Origin: Sindora glabra
Taxonomy: Eukaryota; Streptophyta; Magnoliopsida; Fabales; Fabaceae
Assembly (NCBI GenBank): GCA_020226215.1
Contig: CM035228.1
Span: 65,879,989-65,943,988 of the forward strand
Direction: 5' to 3'
Length of the DNA: 64,000 bases
The notes under the pieces were generated by a model. The model had not been told where the DNA came from and did no database searches. It was given only the letters and a program-made list of their open reading frames with translations. Positions 25,980-39,406 of the stretch are shown here, piece by piece. Position 1 is the first letter of the stretch. Each line of letters begins with the position of its first letter. A program made the translations under genes and the position numbers.

Positions 25980-28110
25980 GCTTTTAAAAAGTTGTCAGAT
26001 TCATAAAATACCAAAAGCTCTCAGCTAAATTATAGAAATAGTACCCCTTGGTTTCCCTAGGATACCCTACAAAATAACATTTATCTAATTTGGGTTCAAG
26101 CTTGTTTGAGGCTTGACAGTTTATGTAGGCCTCATAACCCTAAATCTTTATAAAAGATATGCTAGGATGTTTCTTAGTCTACTTCTCATATAGAGTCTTT
26201 GAATCATTTTAAAGGGAACACAATTAAGTGCACCCCAAAAGAAAATTGAAAGGTCTATATGACACATTATAAATCATACCATGTCTAACAAGTTCTTTTT
26301 GAAATGCCATTCCAATTCAGTGTTCTAAGTGGAGTGAGTTGTGATACTATACGATACTCTTTCATATAGTTATCAAACTCTTAGCTTAAGTATTTTGCAT
26401 CTTGGTTTGATTGAAGTGTTTTAATACTTGTATCTAGTTAGTTTGTACTTCATTCTTGAATTTCTTAAACTTTTTGAAAAATTCTAATTTGTGTTTTTAT
26501 AAGATACATATATTCATATCTATTAAAGTTAACACTAAATGTGATAAATTATTGAAAATCATCTCTAGCAAGTGAACTAATATGCCCATAAGCATTAGTA
26601 TGTATAAGGCCTAATAGATCATTAGCACTTTCATTGTGCCTAGTAAATAGGGCTTTAGTCATCTTACCTAATAAACAAGATCCATATAACTCATATGATT
26701 CAAAATCAAATGAATTCAAGAGTCCATCTTTATAAAACTTGAATATGCACTTCTTGTCTATATAACCTAAGTGACAATATCAGAGATAAGTTAAGTTCAA
26801 ATGATTTGAATTATTTAGTATTTATGTTATAGACTAACATTTTAAAGATCTAGGATATAAAGTCTATTAAACATTTGTGCATTGCAATAAAATATTTCAT
26901 TTAAATAAACTAAATAACTTTTATCCTTTATTATAAATGAAAAACTTTTCTTGTCCAAATAAGAAATAGAAATAATATTATTACTAATAGGAAGCACCAA
27001 CAATCATCTATTTCAATAATTAAAGTAGTAGGTAAAGATAAAAAAATATATTCATAAAGCAAAGGTAGCAAGTCTTACTTTATTGTCAACTCATAGATCA
27101 ACTTCATTTTTAGTCATAGTTCTACTCCTTTTAAGTTCCTACACATTTTGTATAAATGTGAGAACTGCATCCAATATCTAATACTTATGATGGAGGAGTA
27201 AATATGTTAATTTCTATAATAAAAATGTCTAAGTTAGAAGTCTCACTTCCCTTATTCTTTTTCAAATCTTTTAAGTAGACTTTGCAATTCCTCTTGCAAT
27301 GTTTGGTCTTATTACAATGGAAGCATTTCCCTTCCTTAACCACATTATCCTTAGGTTTTAGTACAGAGGACTTGAGCTTAGGTTTATGCTTAGATTTAAA
27401 GTCCTTTTTATTCTTGCCTTTGCCTTTGCCTTTTTAAGCCATCATTATAGTATTAAGCTATACTTTTTGCAAATTTTGTTTAGGAGTTTTCAACATGCTT
27501 AACAATTTTAGTAGTATTTTGTCAATTTCATTCATATTATAATTCATGATGGATTGACTATAGTTTTATAGCGATAATTATAGAACTATATCAATAGCTA
27601 ATTATTGGTCTAGTGGAGAACCCAATCACTTGAGATTCTTAACACTCCTAATTATTTTTAGTATATAAGGCCTAACAAAATTTCATTATGCTAATTTATG
27701 CTGAAATAATATTTTAAAGATATCATATCTCTCATGTCGAGCGTACTCCTTGATAAGTTTCTTAAGTTGCTTAAGTAAATCTGCTTCCATCTTCTTATGT
27801 TGCTTTTAAACCTCAAAGTTCATCGTAACTAATATGAGGCAACTAATATTGAAAGTGTTTTCATAATGCTTCCTATAAGCATCTCTCTCAACATGAGGAG
27901 CACTAGCTTTAGGTAACTGAGAAATAATTCCCTCTAGGATATACAGCTTCCACTTATATCTGAGGACTTTTCTCAAATTCCTACACCAATTTAAGAAGTT
28001 TATCCCAATCAATTTATCACTCTCAAGGACCAAATATAGGGATAGGTTGTTTGAATGTTTACCATTTATATCTACCATAGAAATATGCAAAATAAGTATT
28101 AATTTTATTC
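25980..28110 (-). pseudogene. E3: decayed copia retrotransposon relic (gag to integrase)
   Basis: Minus-strand fragments keep the copia order. Gag N-terminus at 27806-28090: about 94 residues with NFLNWCRNLRKVL, YILEG and ERDAYRKHYENTF. Gag zinc knuckle near 27290-27330: CFHCNKTKHCKRNC, with all four CCHC ligands. Pre-integrase region near 26580-26800. Integrase C-terminal phrase near 26040-26075: YFVGYPKETKGYYF. Reverse transcriptase and RNase H, expected to the left, were not found, nor were LTRs. Stops and frameshifts are many. It belongs to a different copia branch from E1 and E2, judging by the Gag start. Confidence 0.8.
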
Positions 28111-31100
28111 ATTTAATAAAGTTTTTTTTATAAATGTTTATCCCATGATTTTATTGAAACCAACAACTTTTACTATTAATTCAAAAAATCACATCGTTGA
28201 TACTTTCTAGTAGGTTAAGATTCATATTTCACATAGCCTCAAGTCAACTTTTGTTGATCACTCAAAATTTGACTATTTAGATAGGTAACACATGCTAATT
28301 TCATCATATTTGAATAGTTAAGTGAATAACATTTATTCTATTTCATCTTATGAACCAAAACCCAACTACATGCCTTTAAATCTTCAATTTTATTGAGATA
28401 GCTTAGATAACTTAAACCTAATAATTGGAAATTAGATATCATTATTATCCTATCATGTCTCATCATAATAGAACAAGTACTTTACTTTGGTAAAACTATC
28501 CTATGCCAATTAAGGCCTTAATGTGTGCCAAGTGTTAGAAGACATTACAGATTATTATTAACTTAACATTTGTATTAGGTGAATTAATTAATTTAATTAT
28601 TTTGGATTTCATCATAATTAGCCTTTTATTTATGCATACTATCTAAAGTATCTTAAACATCAAATAAAGCATAAAATCAAATGTGGTACAGTATGACCCC
28701 TTAATTGCCTAAATCCTCTCAAGGTAATGAGAGGATCAACCGAACAACCTAGGATGAAACAACTTCTCCAAGCACCTTTTGTAGTCATTCTCATGCAGTC
28801 TCCTCATGGTTCCAACTCCTCTAAACGATATTATGTAGATTTTATATTACATAAGATAGAAGAAACCTGAGTTACATTTGAGGGAAGTTAGGTGAAAAGA
28901 AAATGTACAAATAAAAAAATATAAAGAGAGATATAATTTGTACGTTGTATTTTAAAATTACAACTATAAAAATAAATTCCAATAATATTGATCTAATAGG
29001 ACTATACATTGTACCATACATCATGTAGTATATATAAGCATGCAAACATCACAAAAGATAATGTGTAATATTTTGAATTTAAAAATACAAAATTTTTATT
29101 AATATCTTTGATTTTAAGGCAGATTTAGATTCCCCTTTAAATTATGGTTGGCTTGGAATTATTCTAAAAATAATTTTTCTTTCAAAAAATACACCAACTC
29201 TTATGTCTCGCTGCTAATTCTAATTCCAAAATTAAAATTTAAAAATAATATATATTATTATATTATCTTTTAAACCCATTATTTTATCCATGTTGAAAAG
29301 ATGTTAATGGACATTAAGAATCTCAATATTAAAATAAATTCAAAATCGGAGGAAAGAATTATGTTATATCCTTTTCTTATCACCTAGGTGTGAAATCTAT
29401 TTCATTTTCATAACATGAAAATGTGATTTCCATTAAGTGTGATTTCATATGAAAACATGATTTCACCTGAAAACCCATTTTTTCGTTTCAGTTCACTTGT
29501 ATATCACATATACACTAAAATAAATGAAACACATAATCCAGCCTATGATTTTGTAAGTGCCTTTAATATCATTATTTTTTAGGCTTTAGATCAAATATTA
29601 CAATGAAAAATTTTAAAATTTATTATGAAATTCATTAAGAATCTAAGCAAAAGAAGCATAAATTAATAGAAGTGTATACACCTTAGTTCCGTGAAAGATA
29701 CTTATTGTAAAAAAAATCTACTTCTATTTCCTAATGAACAATTCGATATCCAACATTTGAATGATTTGATCATGAACATATGAATAGTTTACTCTTAAAC
29801 ACTCAAACAATGTTCGATCATGATCACAATGAAATCTCACCATGAATGTTCAAATTAGGATGATGAATTATAAATGTTGTTCCCAAGAACAATATCTCTA
29901 TGGTATTCACAGTAACAGTCAAATTCTTTTATCTAATTAAATGTGATTGCTTTCTTTCTCCACCTTCTCTTTCTCTTTTAGCATAATACTAGTTGGGAGA
30001 CTTTTTTTTGGCATTGGATCATTCTTTAAATGAACTTACAACATTCTTACTATCCCATAAATGATAACTATATGTTTTCTAATCTTAACTAGATATTTAT
30101 CAAATCATATGATTAATATTTCAGCTACATATTTCTTTTTAAATGATTTGATTGATACCATCATATATTATTATTTGACTAATTTATTTTATCTTATAGA
30201 TAAAATTTCTTTTTAATTTTCAATCATAACTACCTTAAGAATTAAGATAATTGAGTTTTGATTATTGATAAAGCCCAAATCTAGTGTCCCCCCTGTGTAA
30301 TTCAATCATATTGTATTATTACTTAGTAAAGCACAATGGTATTAGGCTATCCTAATAAAGATCTTAATTATACTATAACCATAATATTTGACACGCTTTT
30401 TATTTGTGATCCTATAGGTTTTTCATTATATTGGTAGTTATAATAAAATATTATTTCAGTATCATAGACAATAGGTAGTTTCTAGCAATATATTACTACC
30501 ACCTAAATAACAAGAATGTTAATTATTTAACTAACCTTTTTGTGACCCTTATCCTATATAGTTTAGTCTTTTTTATCCTTGAATCCAGATTGAACTTAAG
30601 GCATGGAATTTGTTACTATATTCATAATTTAATCTATATGTTTCTTGATTTATGAGTAGATTAACTAAAAAAATGAATTAATATCATATATTGATCCATT
30701 TAAGTATGATTATGTATTTTATAGTCTCACTTAATTAAATGGCTAATGTATATTACTTTTCCTATATAGGAGGGATAAAATCTAAATTACTCATATCCCT
30801 CTGCATGGTTTATGTTATACCTAATAACCACCTTTTAGGCCAACCTTATTACAATTGACATTAAATGATATTAAAGCATGTGACTCCTTATGTAAGGAAT
30901 CATAATAATTTTTGGTCAAAAGACCACCTATATTATTGTCATTATGAGAATTGCATATAATACTTATATAATGATCCATGTAGCATTCTTATGATATGTT
31001 AATCAAATATATTTATTCTTTAATATGTATCTATGAATTAATTGAATATCATATATTCATGACCATGGTCTTTAGTCAACATATATACTACTCTTAATGT

Positions 31101-33469
31101 ATCATTGTTATCTCAGTTTATAATAATACTTATAGAAATAGTTTAAATTATTATAGAGATAATTATTATATTTATTTATATTACTCAAATATAACATTAA
31201 ACATAATAATTGAAATGCCTTAATAAAGAAAAATGTAATACAAGGTATGCAAATATAATCATTCTATAATTAGCTACTAAAGTATACACCAACACTTATA
31301 TATTTGAATTGGAATTAAAGTGTCCAATGACATACTATTGTGATTGTGATTTATTTGCTCCCATTTGAACATATACATGTTATTATTGTGATAAATTGAT
31401 TAAGGTGTTAGTTAAAGCACTTGTATTTATTGTGATAAATTATGCATTTAAGGAGCTTTGATGATGTTGAAGGGTGATGATATACATATTGTGGCTTATT
31501 GCACTTGATTCATGCGCCCATTTATGATAATATAAAGTAGACCTCGAAGAGACAAATGTTGAGTTTATACGAAGATAATGATGATTGAAAGTCACAAGAA
31601 GGTTTATTTAATTGTTATATTTAAAATTATTTTGATTAATTGAGTAACTTTTACATGACCAATATGTGAAATTAAGAATATAAACAATTGTACATATAAT
31701 GGAGTTCCAAATTAATGTCGTTATCTTGGTATTGATTATGGAAATTCCTACTGGAGCACATTAGCATATTCTCTTGGTGTGTCTAGAAAGGTTGTTAGGT
31801 AAGGTTGAATTCACTCCATCAAATGTAAATTGATCCTTTTATTGAGTTATGAAAACCTCCTCTTCACTTATGGAAGTGACAAAAGTCTAGTATTTTTTAT
31901 AAAATATGAATGGTCGAATTTTTATATATTTGATTTGAATTTAATTTTCTCCATTTCTTTATTAGAATGATTATTTATTAAGTTTCAAAGAAATTCACTC
32001 TTTTCATTTTTTGTTCTTTTCTTTAAGGATTTTTTTCTTCTTAAGTCTCCAACTATCATTGGATGAGTTAGAAATGGGCCCACTTGAGAATATCAGTGTT
32101 TAGGTAAGCCATAAGATAATTAGTATAAATTTATAAAAATAACTATCTATAGCATGCATGTATGAATATAATTTTCTTGCACAATAATATGCTCATGACA
32201 CCTTGGAAAACTATGCACACTTTTACATCCGATATTTCATTGAGCATATATAGGATAGTTGATAAGTAGTTATGCTTAATAAATTCGTACACCAATTTAT
32301 GTGTCCTAAGGATGAGTTATGACATATGAAATCATTCCACAGTTCAATCTTCCTTTTATAAGATATTATCTAATACAATGCTTTAATTGTATAGAATTAG
32401 TGTAATAGGAAATATAGCTTCTATTTTAGTTGATTTACTTTATATCATATTGAAGAATAAAGAATTGTGTAATGCAATACAAAATATTGGTTTCTACTTC
32501 ACTTTGGGTGTTTTTATGTATTTTGAAATTAGAATATTATAGAGTTAGTTTCTATTTTATTTGAGGGGTTCTGTATGTATTTGAAGTTTGGAGTAGTATA
32601 ATAAGAAATGTTTCAAGAAACTATACAATGGATAGGAGCGTATAAAATGGAAGATGTGATTTTTTTTTTATTTTTTGGAAGGGATGAGGACATACCTCAT
32701 TGGTTATTGAACATACCCAACATGGTATATAAGATGTAACACCTCGATTATTTAGAAGACCTGGTGTTTAATATTGATTTTTAACTATGGCTAAATGGTA
32801 AAAATTGATGTCTTTTTAACGGGCATTTTATCTTCTTGATTTGTATTTCCCACAAAGAAATAATGATGATTTTATTGATATAATAATTAATATCATTTTT
32901 ATTTTTTCACATAGCTGATATAATTGTTGTTATAACATATGTAATGATGCTTGATTAGAAGTTAGTCAAAAGCTATAATTTTTTATGACAATTAGAGTTG
33001 CTCCTAAATGTATCTTTTTTTAATATCAAATTAGTTATTTGTTCTTGATTTTATATTTAAAGTATTTTTTAAATTATATATATATATATAAGACATATTA
33101 AGTAATATGAGCATTTTTATGTAAAAAAATGAGAAGAATAAATTGTGATCATTAAATCTTATACTAATAGTCATAATTAAAATATAATTAAAGATTATAC
33201 GATTATTTAAAAAATCATATAATTATTTAAAAAAATACTAAATTTTAAGTTTTAATTCTAACCCTTTAATACTCAATTTGATGGTTGCCATTCACTGTTT
33301 TTATATTCATATAAAAACACTGCTCTCCATATATATTTCTCCACAAGTGTTAGGGGTTGTTCAAAGTGTGGACTTCCAAAATATATATTAAATGTCAACA
33401 GCAAAAGTCAAAAGTACAAGACAGATTTGTTGTTTTCTATATTTTTTGGGTAGAAAATTAGAGATTCTT
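28111..33469. other. AT-rich DNA, possibly E3 flank and old LTR pieces
   Basis: No coding frame. By order it could hold the E3 leader and 5' LTR, but no primer site or paired LTR was seen. Segments near 28690-28830 and 30280-31210 are more complex than their surroundings and look like non-coding retrotransposon DNA. At 32732 a TGTAACACCTCGATT start resembles the beginning of a gypsy-type LTR on the plus strand, without a partner. Confidence 0.35.
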
Positions 33470-34995
33470 GTTACGTGTGAAATGATTTATAAATTAGTGC
33501 AAGTGTACACTATTATAAATAAGTAATAAAGTGATGAGAAAATATCGTTCCCTCGAGGATTGTTTCACTAAGTACCAAAATTAATAATCCTAATACTATT
33601 TAACAAATCGATTAGTTGGAAATGAAGTAAATAAATAAAGATCTATGCAAAAAATATTTAAAATAAATATGAATGAAATTGGAGTAAAGATAAATATGAA
33701 TAAAAGCCATAGGAATCTGACTTCACTTAATAATTTCGGATTGAATCTTCTATTTACTCTAATCGAATTTTAACTCCCTTAATTGATCGTCGAGTTTTCC
33801 TAAATTAATTACTAGCCTCTTTCAAGATCAAGTAATTCTATAATTAATTGTTAATTCACTATATTTCTATGTGAATTAAAATAACTAATCATGCATTAGG
33901 ATTTATGGAACTCATTAAGACTATATAAACCATATGAATATATTCTTATTTCGTATGCAATTTACGATTTTAATTATAGGTCCCATATACATGTATCTCC
34001 TTTCGGTCTTAACATGCATATTGAGTTCATTCAAAAGGTAGCCAATCAATTGAAATCATTAAGAACAATAATTAAAATTCAATCTAGGAGAAGAAAATTG
34101 AAATTAGTTTCAATATATTAGAAATCAATCCGTTATTATCAAGTTATGTCATCACCCTAGGAAGATGAAGAATTAGAACATAATGAAATTAAAAACAAAC
34201 TCAAAATAAAATAAAAATATCATCACATTTATGATACAAACCTAAAAATATAATTACAAATGCATGAAAATAGAAATACTATCCATCCATGTGGGAGGTA
34301 AAACCTTCCATATAGGATGACAACTTAGCCTTCTATGTAGGAGGCATATAAGAAGAACTAAAAATGCATGAACTAAACTACTATCTAAGATGAATGAATG
34401 CCCTAAATGAAATCTGCTTCTTGCTATTTATAGATGAGTGTTGGCAAAGATTCCACTTGCCTAACCTTCAACCTTGACCATTAGCTATCAACTTTAATTC
34501 TTGCAACTACCAGTCTTTTGGATTGTAGCTAACTTTTGGCAATTAGAACGGTTGATTCACGTTTTTCAATAAACATGAGAGTTGTAGAGCTAAATGTTAA
34601 CTTTAAAACGCATTAAAGAAATCCTACATTTGACATCTATAGCTCCAATTATGATTAAAATAGTGAGCAAAGGTCAGATTCGGCTAGAACCACTATTTCA
34701 ACTTCTAAGCAACAATTGAGATCCTTGAAGGCTGAACTGAGTTTTTCTTCAAACATGAAAGTTGTAGGATTTTTTCTTAACTTTTAATCCATGTAAAGAA
34801 TGACCCAATCCGATGTCCATAGTTTCAGATATGGCTTAAAACCTGAAATAGAGTTAAAATTCAGCATTATCTAAAAAATCTAATTTCTTTTCAAAGTCAC
34901 AACTCATTCACAAAATGCAATAGAACTTATTAAATTAAGCTTAGATAACATCTAAAAGTACATCATATAAGGGAAACTAAATATGTAAATATTTT
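33470..34995. repeat. Probable gypsy-type LTR or LTR-derived repeat
   Basis: Starts with a TTAGTGCAAGTGTACAC phrase and a CGTTCCCTCGAGGATTG phrase, both characteristic of a very common dicot gypsy-type LTR family. Later it contains two related copies of a CATGAAAGTTGTAG-containing segment (about 34570-34690 and 34755-34870). The ends GTGCAAGTGTACAC and GTCAATTGTACTTAC are loosely inverted. No internal domain or second LTR was found, so it may be a solo LTR. Confidence 0.45.
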
Positions 34996-35914
34996 ACGTG
35001 TCAATTGTACTTACAGTTTGATAAAATTATTATATCTAAAAAAATATACATCAATATTCATTCTCCATAAACATTCAATTCGATTTTTCTTTCTTTTAAA
35101 TATACACTTACTTCTTTTAATTTATAAAAATAACGAAGGTAAGTATTTTTTTAAATAAAAGGATATAAATATAATTAAGTTAAACATGACAATAGTTGAA
35201 TGTAATTTACAGAAAAGTTATTGTCAAAATGTGTTTTACTATGACTTTACTAGTGAAATTACAAATTTTCCATTCCATTGACGCTATATCATTAGTAATA
35301 TGTGATAAATAAATTTTTTTTATACTTCAATTATGCTACGTATTTTTAATTATAGTAAAAAATTGAAGGACAATTATTAGTTTTTATGATTCTCATTATC
35401 TTAAAAATTGAAAAATTAAAATTTTAATATGCATGAACTATAAAATTGATATTTATTCTTTATTTATTGAATATGATTAAAGACACATAATATAATTGAA
35501 ATATACAAAAATTTCTCTCATTAAATGATTTGATACAATAATTTTACAATTTATATTAGGATTCTCCTAATATTACAATTTAAATAAAAAAAACACAGTT
35601 CTCTTATGCAGCAAAATTAGACCTTTCTAAACTTTTGTGTTAGGTTAGCAGTTTATTTGCAAGGAATTTCAATAACATATCAGAAGTGTTAATGTTAGGT
35701 TAGCACTTGCTGCTAAAAAATCCCTGGTATCTCGTGTTATGTGATATTTCATTTAATTTTGAGTAAAATAATTATCCCTATTAGTTAGTAAAAAAAACTT
35801 TGATAGATTTGTGCTATTAATATAATTATATCAAAATTTGATGAGGTTCATCCAAATGGACAGCTCCGAGATGTGGAGGCACTAGTAGCACAACACTTCC
35901 AACCCTTCAGGGTT
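34996..35914. other. AT-rich intergenic DNA
   Basis: No gene seen. A phrase containing GTTAGGTTAGCA occurs twice (about 35640 and 35695). Confidence 0.5.
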
Positions 35915-37892
35915 TGTTTAGCTAGAGGTGTAATAGAGGGAGAAGAAATTGGAGGTGAAAGGAAATGGAGGGGAAAGTAAATGAGGTGAATGGATTTTCA
36001 CTTATTTTGTTTGAAATAGGTGAAAATGGGAGGGGAAGTAAATGGGAGTGAAATTAATTTCACTTATTTGGAATGAGTAAAAATTAGGGGGAAGGTAATG
36101 GAATTGTAAAAAATTACCATATTACCCTTATTTAATAGAATTGTATATGTTTGATAATAATAATTTCATTTGACAATTTAAAATGACTTTTAAATTATTT
36201 TATTACTTATGACATTAATCAGTATTTGATTATACATATTTTTTTGATTGGAATTAATATATTTTTTATATTAATTAATTAGTAAATAACACATCATTAT
36301 ATAAAATATTTTTTTTTCATAAAATTAATTAGTAAACAACACGTTTCTCCTAATCTTGTTAATTTGATTGTTTGTAGTAGAAGATATATATCATATTAAT
36401 TAACTATTGCATTACACATATGCACAGTACCCATAAAAGCATTAATTCACTTAATATAAATATACAAACTTCTATATTGAAATGTCATGTTAAAAGAAGT
36501 AAAATTGGGGGCAATAACATTCAATTTTATATAATTGTGGGAATTAAATTTATTAAAGACCAATATAATGAAAAGAATTTACAAAATTGCAGTATAATTA
36601 GCGCCTGCCTTTTCTAGTCCTAGAAAAAAAAGTAACCTACAATTGTTGTGTATGAGTTCCATACGGATATATAGAAATTTTACCTACATCAAGTGAGTTA
36701 TTAAAAGTAACCTTTCCCATAGAAAAAGCCATGATAATGTATGGAGATTGTTTTTTTAAGAATGCTTACATAAGTCTGCAAAAACGAGCTAATGTTATAA
36801 TCCACCAATTTAACGTAAAGAGCATGTAATGTAATCATCTCCTTTTTTGTAATAAAAATTGAGTAATTCAAAAAATTGTAAGCGTAATATACCGTCTTTA
36901 AATGATTTTGTGTCAAAAAAAATTAATTTAATATAATGTACTAACATATCAATTTTTAATTTTTTTTATGAAGTTAGAAGTGATTTACTTATTAAATGAT
37001 TAAAATACCTATAATTCATGTGATAACATTATTAACCAAATATCCTAAAATTTGGATTAATTATTAACAATCATCCATCAGGCCAGAATTTCCACAAACT
37101 TGCATATACTCCTATTAATTCGAATTAAATCAATCATAGAAAGAAAAATTCAACAGACAGCAACTGTGAGTTTGCATCTGACATCCAAAATTCCAAATTC
37201 CCAAATGTAAACTTTGTTTGTTTGTATATATTGTTTAGTAGAAAGAAGGAAGGACGAATTATTGAGAATCAATAAGAAAAAAATATCAACTTTTATTATG
37301 AAGAAATTTTTTTTTTTAAATCCTATTTCGAGTCAGGGTAGAACCGAGATTCGGGTCAATTCACTTCAAGCATGACCCGACCCGAATTATCCAACCAGTT
37401 TGACCGACAGATCTCCTTCATGTGCTTCGTTGTCTTCCCAGAGGAGGCCACTAGCAAATCGGCTTCCATTGCGTCTGGACATCTTCAGACCACCTTCTGG
37501 CAACACAAGATAGCAGCGACACAGGAGACAAATGCAATGGGAAGGAAGGGCAGTACTTGATCGGAGGTCGTTAGCAAAAATCGGTCATAGTGAAAGGGTG
37601 GCGAACGCAGTCGATTATGGTGAGCAGCAGGAGAGGACAAAGATGGAGCGGAAGGAGGTAGGAACGCGCAGAACAAAGGGCATAAGAAGGAATTTTAGAA
37701 AGTGTAAACGTTTCACCCCGATTTCACTCCAAAAAGGGGGTAGGCAATTTCGCTGGGCCTCATGGAGTTTTCACTTTTCCAATTTGCCCCCTTACATTTT
37801 CACCCCCAGCCAAACAAGCGAATTGTGCAAATTCACCCCGATTTCACCTGTGTACTTCCTCCCCCACCATTTCACCCATTCCAAACGGGCCA
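35915..37892. mobile_element. Putative TIR DNA element with GC-rich interior
   Basis: The left end reads GGGTTTGTTTAGCTAGAGGTG. The right end, on the other strand, reads GGCCCGTTTGGAATGGGTG. Both are followed by purine-rich GGTGAAA/GGGGAA-type sequence. G-rich ends with a GTTTGG core are common in plant hAT-like and other TIR elements. The interior includes a GC-rich stretch (37370-37680) quite unlike the flanks, with open frames but no recognised domain. No clear target duplication and no transposase were found, so classification is open. Confidence 0.35.
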
Positions 37893-39200
37893 TTAATCTC
37901 TTATTTACGTAAAATCAACCCTATATCAAAATCTAATTTTTCTTCTGTATATTTTGGTAATTTATGTCTAAAATGTTATATATCTGTCATTTTTAATAAA
38001 AAAAAGACTGTTTATCTAATTAGACTAACTTCTACGTCATTACCTAATCTTTATGGCTATTTATGAAAGTTTTTTTGGCAAATAGGTTTGAACATAAAAT
38101 TTGGTATGTAAGTTCGTCACTGCTAGGCTATCACTTGCCTATAGACCATACTTAGTTACATTGATATTCATCCCTACCGAAAAGATATAATTAATGGACA
38201 CATCATTTTTTTTACCGTTATATAGTTTTTTCTAAAATAAGTTCGTCATAAAATTTATCATTGAATTTAAAATATTAGTCATATTTGTGAAGTTTTACGT
38301 CAACCCAATATTATCTAGTAATCCTTTAATATATTTTCAACTAAAATAAAATATTCTTTTATAAAAAGGAGAAACTAGTTGACTATTTTTATCTGTACTT
38401 ATTGCTGTTTAATATTACTAGAATTTGACGTGCTAGGGTAGATGAACAATTCAATTATCTGATTTATAAAGTGAAATTCTGTGGAAAGTTATACGAATAG
38501 AAGATAGTAAGTTATGCAACAATGTAATGGGAAATTATGCAAGTAAGCTGCGTAGTTATGTCGGAAAAATCCAATATTATTTTAAAAATTTTATTTTTAA
38601 TTATATTTGAGATTTAAATTTTGTATGCACCCATTAAATAAATTATCATTTTTATAATTAAAAAATTATGCAAATAATGTAATGGACAATTATGCAAATA
38701 AGCTGTGTAGTTATGTTAATAAAATTTAATGTTACTTTAAAAATTTTATTTCTAATTATAGTTGTGATTCAAATCGCATTAAGCAAATTATTATTTCTAT
38801 TATTAAAAAATTATGCAAATCAAGGATGTAATTTTTACATTATCTCATTATTATGCAGTAACGTCACTTTGCAATGACGTGAATTAATCATCTTCATTAA
38901 TAAAAATTAATACACAAGACAGGCTAGTAAATTAGTTGTGCGTTATTACACAATTTCTTGGGACTACGAAATTTTAGGTTCTGTTTGGAATCTGCTTTTA
39001 AAAATAAGAAAATAAGAATAACTTTAAGTTTTTTTTATTTTTTTATTTTTAAAACACATTTTATTAATAATATTATTGTAATTTAAGATTATTTTCAAAA
39101 TAACTTATTAAATATATTTTTTATTTTTAAAAATTATTTTTGAAACCTATTTTATAAAACTATTTAAAAAAAAAAAAAACAGAAAACACAAGATCCTTAA
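37893..39200. other. AT-rich intergenic DNA upstream of HEXO1
   Basis: No gene. A segment of about 120-130 bp (ATGCAA-TAATGTAATGGACAATTATGCAA-like) is present twice, at about 38510-38640 and 38660-38800, as a diverged tandem duplication. Confidence 0.5.
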
Positions 39201-39406
39201 GTTCTTGTCTTTGCGGCAACATCCACCGAGCTTCCTCAAGGCATAAGATTCCCCCATTGGAAATAATATTTTACGCTAAACTACTCCATCACCATCTCCC
39301 TCACGTTAAGTAGTTAAACGCTTAAAGCTCCATTTTAATCATGGTCCCCTTCTTTATCTCTCTCTATCTGTCTAGTGTCTGCTTCTCCTGAAGTCTCCAC
39401 AGAACC
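39201..39406 (+). promoter_or_regulatory. Likely HEXO1 core promoter and 5' untranslated region
   Basis: An inverted CCAAT box (ATTGG, about 39258) and a pyrimidine patch of CT repeats (about 39348-39378) precede the start codon. A strong TATA box is not evident, which is common for plant housekeeping genes. The start context is AACCATGT, with A at -3. Confidence 0.4.
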
